DNA of 64,000 nucleotides, from positions 8,428,811-8,492,810 of the forward strand of contig NW_024037062.1 of NCBI RefSeq assembly GCF_015706575.1, given 5' to 3'. The notes under the pieces are model-generated. The model saw only the letters and a list, made by a program, of their open reading frames with translations, searched no databases and was not told the DNA's origin. Of the stretch, positions 58,726 to 64,000 are shown piece after piece; position 1 is the stretch's first letter, and every line of letters begins with the position of its first letter. The DNA is from Patiria miniata (Eukaryota; Echinodermata; Asteroidea; Valvatida; Asterinidae). The translations under genes and the position numbers were made by a program.

Positions 58726-59354
58726 TGACTCAGTGGTTATTGCCAAGAGCTAGCGCAGACTAGCTGTGTATGTGCACTAATATAAAAACAGAACATGCAG
58801 CGGAGGGTTATGTCTGTAAAGACCGGCAATCGGTTTTGTGTAAGGATATGTAGGGCCACATTAATTATTGTTACATGCCTGGAAACGGGGGTATTTGGTA
58901 TAAATTATTTCATTTTCATGTATACTCTAAACAGCGTAATGTTCTTTAGAGTACTACAAGAGTGGTTATTGTAAGGGAAAGGGTGGAGGTAACCCAGACG
59001 GCGGTGACCAGACTTCGCAAGACAGCGCTCCGGAACTCATTCTGGGTCAGCAAATAGTTTACGAGAAGATATGAGTTCTTGTAATGGCGTCCGAAGTGAG
59101 AAGAATGTGAGAGTTAAGCAGGTGGAATCTCTCTTGAATACGGCTACAAATCATGGTGAATATGTGAGCCGTGCTTTGGCCTGGTGCAGCGAATGGCTGC
59201 CTCCTCCCTATCTATTTCGGTCAAGGAATATGGCAACTAATGAACGAATGAGAATGAATATATGATTTTCGAGACCCAAATTCACCCAAAGCGCTACTCC
59301 ACGCATACTACAATTGATAACACGGATGGGGTGTGTGTAGTCATTCTTCGACAG
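58726..59354. other. Spacer, one unsupported 64-codon frame
   Basis: An ATG frame at 59071-59265 (MSSCNGVRSEKNVRVKQVES at the start) has no recognisable domain, no splice context that I can defend and no promoter. It is left uncalled. Confidence 0.4.
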
Positions 59355-59356
59355 TA

Positions 59357-60031
59357 CAGCGTGTGTCAATAAAAACGCAGGATTAGAAACAAAAATATTA
59401 AGAATATAAACCACCCCTATTCATCATAATGTTAACGCTCTTTTCAAAGTATCTGTCCTTCTCTTCAATATGCTTTTCATTTGAACAATCCTGTCCAGAG
59501 ATAGAGAACATTGAAGAAGGGTTATAAATTCCAAGCTGGTCTGATTTGTGAAATCACACATACCTAATGAAAGGTTTGAATTCAGTACAGGTGAAAGTAT
59601 CTGTGGACCACAAAGAAGGACATGTGTGGCAGGATTAGGCTTACATAATCTTTTAGTCCACAATCATTGTTATTAGTCAATAATTCATGATGCTTTGAAA
59701 CAATGATAGTCCAGTTATTAAATTTAAGTGATACTTATCATCAGTTGTTTCAAAGAAAGTTTTGTTCTGGTTTAATTGTCTTCAATACATACCTACATTG
59801 TACATAACTGGTCGTTGTGTTAAGGTCATTGAATCAGACCAACCCGCTTCAGAAGGGCTTCACAAAACTTGTCATAACTTTTGAACCAAAAGTCCAAATT
59901 CCACCAAACAAAAATCTTGTCAAAGATGAAATTATGGACAATCAAATCCTTATCAAATTAGGCACACCAGTAGCATAATTTTTTCAGAAAAAAAATCGCT
60001 TTGAATCCTGCGTTTTTATTGACACACGCCG
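59357..60031. mobile_element. TA-flanked MITE (675 bp), Tc1/mariner-like
   Basis: Terminal repeats C(A/G)GCGTGTGTCAATAAAA, then ACGCAGGATT, face each other, and TA lies directly outside both (59355-59356, 60032-60033). TA target duplication is the rule for Tc1/mariner. The interior has no DDE transposase. Confidence 0.82.
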
Positions 60032-60310
60032 TAGTAGCCTTGCTGACGCTAACGAGCTCTATTGGTTCTTCAAGCCGTGTGTGGCGAGTGTTGGGACGAC
60101 TGGGACGCGATAAGAAGTTGCACGTTTCAGCGTGAGTGTGCGGTGAGACAAGGACACTAGAAACTGCCACTTAAGACCTGAAATACATACAGGCCCGGCT
60201 CTTAAAATGAGGCCAGCTCGCCCCAGACGTGGAAACCAGCAGGACGTAACACAACACACACAGACACGTTTGTTTACACCCCTCTGCAGTAACCTGTAAC
60301 TACAGCGGAT

Positions 60311-60429
60311 ATGCTGCAACTCCTCAGACCTGCTCAGCCAAGAGGGCAGCAGTGCAAAACCTGCCACAAAATTGGACACTTTGCCAAGGTCAGCAGATCC
60401 AAACGCAAGCACACGAGGCCATTCAGATA
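60311..60429 (+). pseudogene. Gypsy gag zinc knuckle
   Basis: CKTCHKIGHFAKVSRS has the C-x2-C-x4-H part of the CCHC knuckle, but the last Cys is replaced by Ser. The frame stops at 60429. Confidence 0.8.
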
Positions 60430-60549
60430 GACACCGCAGACTCAGACGATCGATACCCCTGATGGTGATTTTTATTCGTCGGTGCCATTCACCACAATCA
60501 GCCCCTCATCGATGATGTATGGAGACAGTACGTCTTTGTACATTGCCAG

Positions 60550-60792
60550 ACAGTGTCGTTTCTGTTAGACAGTGATTCCGAGGTGAACATCTTCAAGTTG
60601 CCGATGGCGATCTACAGAGCGCTAAGTCTCCCAGACAAATCTCTGCGGCCGTCCCTGACGCATCTCAGTGGCTACTTCGGTGGTAAAAGTATACCACTAG
60701 GCCAGACCCAATTAATGTGCCGGGTGAAAGGCAAGACACTGCCATTGAAGTACCTCATCCTGGACAAAGGGGAACCAGTCCTGGTCCTCTGA
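60550..60792 (+). pseudogene. Gypsy aspartic protease
   Basis: FLLDSDSEVNIFKLP corresponds to the catalytic L-D-T/S-G-S loop with Gly changed to Asp, so it is inactive. KYLILDKGEPVLVL corresponds to the C-terminal part, where a stop replaces the usual continuation into reverse transcriptase. Confidence 0.85.
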
Positions 60793-61015
60793 AAGCAAAC
60801 CTGTGAATGATTGGGACTGTTGAAGCCAGTCTATACACTAATCGGCCACGACAGTCTCTTTGAAGGTCCAGTGACCATCAAGATTGCAGAGGATGCCACA
60901 CCCTACTCAGTCATTGCCTCCCGTCGGATTCTCCTTCCGCTCAACTCAAGAAAGAGCTGGAAAAGCTAGAAGTGCAGGGAATCATCCAGCGCATCAAGGT
61001 GTCAACCGACTGGTG

Positions 61016-61340
61016 CTTACCCATTTCATTAATTTCATTTCATTTCATTTCATTTATTATTTCCCAGGTTAGAACACACATAGACACAGAATACAATACA
61101 AACATTTAAGGTAACATGCCAGTGTAACAAAAACAAAAACAAACAAAAACAATATTGTTAACGCACCTGAAGGATTGCCAAAAGCGAACTTAATTACTAT
61201 CTGGTGACTGTCCCTAAAAATGCTATCAAGTGCAAAGAAAACAAAAACATGCATGTACATTATAAAATAACCAATCCCATTATAAAAGAACCGAACCAAC
61301 AAACGTGTGCATTCAATATACCATTGTCATATCACCAATA
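61016..61340 (-). mobile_element. Insertion inside the gypsy element
   Basis: Non-gypsy sequence splitting the reverse-transcriptase frame. It begins with an (ATTTC)n run, as at the 3' ends of several non-LTR elements read in reverse, followed by TTATTTCCCAGGTTAGAACA. Family not named. Confidence 0.6.
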
Positions 61341-61850
61341 TCCCATTGTCACATCACCAAACGGCAGACATTCGACTGTGCGTCGACCTACGTCAGCTCA
61401 ACAAAGCCGTCGCCAGAGAACGTTTCATCATACCCACAGGTGAGGAAGTTTTAGGTACACAGATCTTCTCACTGTTAGATACCAAGCATGGCTTCTGGGA
61501 GGTGCCACTCAGCGAAGAGAGTCAAACGCTGGCCACCTTCATCACTCCGTACGTGCGTTTCTGTTTCCGGAGACGTACCAACGCATTATGCAGGCATAAC
61601 CGGCGTTATCGTCTACATGGACGATGTGTTGATCACGGGGCACACTAAAGAGGAGCACGACGAATGGCTACAGCAGACTGCAGACTGCCGGACTTAAGCT
61701 CAACAACAAAAAGTGCAAGATCGCACAGATCGACTTCCTTAGAATGAAACTCAACAAAGATGGCATCCTCCCTGAAAGAGGAAGTGAAGCGCCTCATGGG
61801 AATGGTTAATTGGCTCGCACGATTCATTCAAAGTGCATCGTCAGTGGCAG
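61340..61850 (+). pseudogene. Gypsy reverse transcriptase, broken
   Basis: IRLCVDLRQLNKAVARERF, IFSLLDTKHGFWEVPLSEES and, after a frameshift, VYMDDVLITGHTKEEHDEWL (the YxDD active site) then KRLMGMVNWLARFI. The fingers-palm order is kept, but a deletion removes part of the palm near 61570. Confidence 0.92.
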
Positions 61851-61917
61851 CCCAGGCGCGGATCCATGGGGAGGGGGCTGGGTTCGGGGGTCAAAAACCC
61901 CCCTTCTCTGTCAAAAA

Positions 61918-62340
61918 AACCGAGTCGAGACCGAGCACAAGCCACTGGTCCCACTGATAAACGACAATCATCTCTGCAATGTCCCTCTCAGGTGCCATCG
62001 TCTTCTCATGCGGTTGATGAAATACAACTGCTCAGCAGTCTACACACCTGGGAAATACCTCGTTGTTGCCGACACCTTGTCACGAGTCGCCTTGAAATCC
62101 ACAGCAGACATCACCGACAACCTTGAAGAAGAGGTGGAGGCTCATGTCAACATGGTCACCAAGCACTGGCCTGTATTATGCGGTAAACTGATAAAGTATG
62201 CACGAGAAACAACCCTTGATGACAACCTCACAATTGTGACAGCGTATGTCAGCAATGGATGGCCCATTTACGCACAAGACATTGAATCTGCCAGAGTTCG
62301 AGGCTACTTGGAGGAGCAGGACCAAAATCAGCTTGATTGA
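61918..62340 (+). pseudogene. Gypsy RNase H and connection
   Basis: TEHKPLVPLINDNHL, LMRLMKYNCSAVYTPGKYL and VVADTLSRVAL are the C-terminal half of the gypsy RNase H (DHKPL... GK-x-N/V-ADALSR pattern). The N-terminal catalytic half is missing, replaced by an unrelated GC-rich repeat at 61853-61920. Confidence 0.9.
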
Positions 62341-62559
62341 TGGAGTCCTCACCCATGGCAATAGCATCATCATTCGAGAGAAGATTAGGCCAGAGATACT
62401 CAAGAAGGCCACTAAGGCATCAGTAAGAGCAGGCTACGAAATTGCCAAGCAGTTTTGTGGCCAGGTAAGAAGTGCCAGCACTGCCAGACAAAACAGCCAA
62501 CCCAACGAGCAGAACCACCCATCTCCAACTCCCCCCCCCCCCCCTACCAGAGAAGCTGT

Positions 62560-62970
62560 GGCGACGCATGGCCTGTGACTTGGCAGATGTGAAGGGAAAG
62601 CAGTTCATCATCTTAGTGGATTACTACTCCAAATGGATTGAAGTCCACCACCTGCACAAGACAACATCCTTATCTGTCATCAATTACATGAAAGCGACAT
62701 TCGTTCGTTTTGGTACCCCGGAGGTGGTTATGACGGATAACGGTCCGCAGTTACAAAGTGACTTCAAATTGTTTTCTAACATATCGCAATCAAGCCCCTA
62801 CTATCCACAAGCGAATGGCCAGGCAGAAAATTAGGCCGTTCGCATTGCCAAGATGATTCTACAACAATCGGATCCAATTCAAGCTCAGATGACCTACCGT
62901 TCCACTCCGATTCCAGCTCTGGGTGTTACTCCAGCTGTACTTATGATGGGGAGAGAGATGCGAAGTACAC
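62560..62970 (+). pseudogene. Gypsy integrase core, interrupted
   Basis: MACDLADVKGKQFIILVDYY, FVRFGTPEVVMTDNGPQL and SPYYPQANGQAEN match the DDE core (D, D, with the E at the final motif). A TAG stops the frame at 62833 and AVRIAKMILQ follows in frame after it. The frame then continues to a TPAVLMMGREMRSTLP segment. Confidence 0.92.
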
Positions 62971-63679
62971 TGCCGCTACACTAATACTTCCACTCAATCT
63001 TCGTCCAAAGATTGCCAGCCGTAAGCAGTTGAAGAAGGCAGACGAATCGAGCAAATCCAAGAGCGCAATCTACTTTAATTGAATGCACGGTGCGAAACAA
63101 CTGAGCTGAAACCAAGCGATGACATCAGGCTCCGCACTAAAGCTGGATGGAGTTCGAAGGGCAATGTTATCCAAAAGGCTGGTCCACCTCATTCCTGTGT
63201 CGTCAACATCAAATGTGCAGACTACCGCAGAAATCGGCGTCAGCTCATGCTTGTTCCTAAGCCTTATCCAGAACCCGTCTATGAAAGTCCAGATCCCAAA
63301 CACCAATGACCCACAACCACCACAACCCACACTAACCGGTAGAGCTCAGCGCACAGTACATCCACCAGCTATGTACAACACTCCAGCTATGTCATGAACT
63401 GGAGAACTTTGAACTCTCATTTGTTCACATTCCTCACCCGTCACCTTCAAAAGTACTTAATTGCATCTCAAACATTTTCATATTGAATTAGATAATTTAA
63501 TTTGGAACAACTAATTTCATTCGTGGATTTAAAGAACCTGCATTCATGACATTAGAGAACCTGCATTAAAGAACCTGAATTCATGACATTAGACTCTAAA
63601 TTTCATCTGAAAAACTGCAATCATAAATCTTGGATTGGACTATTAAAATGTCGCTTAAATATTGCTTCATCACAATTTG

Positions 63680-64000
63680 AAACGTCCCTGGCACATTGGC
63701 CAACCCGAACGGCATTCATGTGAATTAGAAGGGTACACGAAATGAGTTTCCTCTACAGAAACAGGATCCACGGCAGCCTGATGGTAGCCGTGCGCTTAAT
63801 CGATAGCCGATAAATACTTAGCACCCTGTATAAATATCCTCTAGTGACTCCTCTATGCGTGGTAGAGGAAAAGCATCGCGAACAGTCTTCGCATTTAACT
63901 TCCTGACATCGATGCACAGACGCAGTGCATCGTCGCGTTTCCTCATTAACACGACTGTGCTCTCCTAAGGACGCTCACTTCGCCTTATGATCTCCTGATC
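63680..64000 (-). pseudogene. Second gypsy reverse-transcriptase fragment, opposite strand
   Basis: On the minus strand VVLMRKRDDALRLCIDVRKL, then NAKTVRDAFPLPRIEESLED, and MPFGLANVPGT further on. It belongs to a different gypsy lineage from the plus-strand element and has frameshifts and stops. It continues past the window edge. Confidence 0.88.

Larger units (their letters stand above)
60311..63400 (+). mobile_element. Degenerate Ty3/gypsy retrotransposon
   Basis: Domains occur in the usual order: zinc knuckle (60340), protease (60550), reverse transcriptase (61350), RNase H (61920) and integrase (62570). Frameshifts, stops, an insertion at about 61020-61340 and another repeat at about 61853-61920 interrupt it. 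No long terminal repeats were found. The order and motifs resemble invertebrate gypsy elements known from echinoderms and nematodes. Confidence 0.93.

Noticed and set aside
59071..59265. 64-codon frame as a first exon of a plus-strand gene
   Set aside because: No splice donor in frame, no homology and no continuation before the next MITE.

Overview
The window is nuclear DNA of an invertebrate animal. Its two real genes have introns with GT-AG junctions. Most of the rest is minisatellites, short inverted-repeat transposons (MITEs), tRNA-derived SINEs and decayed retrotransposons. The motif TACATGTA, very long G/C homopolymers and a UDP-galactopyranose mutase homologue (a family vertebrates lack) point to a marine invertebrate, perhaps an echinoderm. 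That placement is an inference, not proven by the sequence.

Layout. 1-4.2 kb: a satellite of about 321-bp monomers whose orientation flips near 3.66 kb. 4.5-5.0 kb: a hairpin MITE. 6.3-7.1 kb: a minisatellite that abuts, and supplies the stop codon of, the first gene. 7.07-22.04 kb, minus strand: a complete 15-exon FNIP gene (folliculin-interacting protein, 1281 residues). All its splice phases agree, and several of its introns are filled by different minisatellites, SINEs, MITEs or non-LTR fragments. Two of its exons have been partly duplicated into flanking introns. 22-31.8 kb: repeat-rich spacer with a 50-nt C run, a MITE with an 8-bp target duplication, a SINE and a doubtful pair of exons. 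31.8-41.8 kb: a 10-kb palindrome with 5-kb arms made of tandem repeats and tRNA-like units, resembling a giant foldback transposon. 41.9-45.8 kb: a direct duplication ending in a non-LTR reverse-transcriptase remnant. 46.98-57.82 kb, minus strand: a two-exon gene for a 755-residue membrane-anchored protein that fuses a eukaryotic-type UDP-galactopyranose mutase to a DUF3431 domain. Its 8.6-kb intron holds a direct segmental duplication, a Harbinger-like MITE with a paralogous empty site, and a cluster of cAMP-response-element octamers. 58-60 kb: two MITEs. 60.3-63.4 kb: a broken Ty3/gypsy element on the plus strand. 63.7-64 kb: a second gypsy reverse-transcriptase piece on the minus strand.

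How it fits together. The two genes belong to unrelated pathways: FNIP to lysosomal nutrient and AMPK/mTORC1 signalling, the fusion protein probably to galactofuranose chemistry in the secretory pathway. Nothing shows they are co-regulated. The most notable candidates are the mutase-DUF3431 fusion and the 10-kb palindrome.
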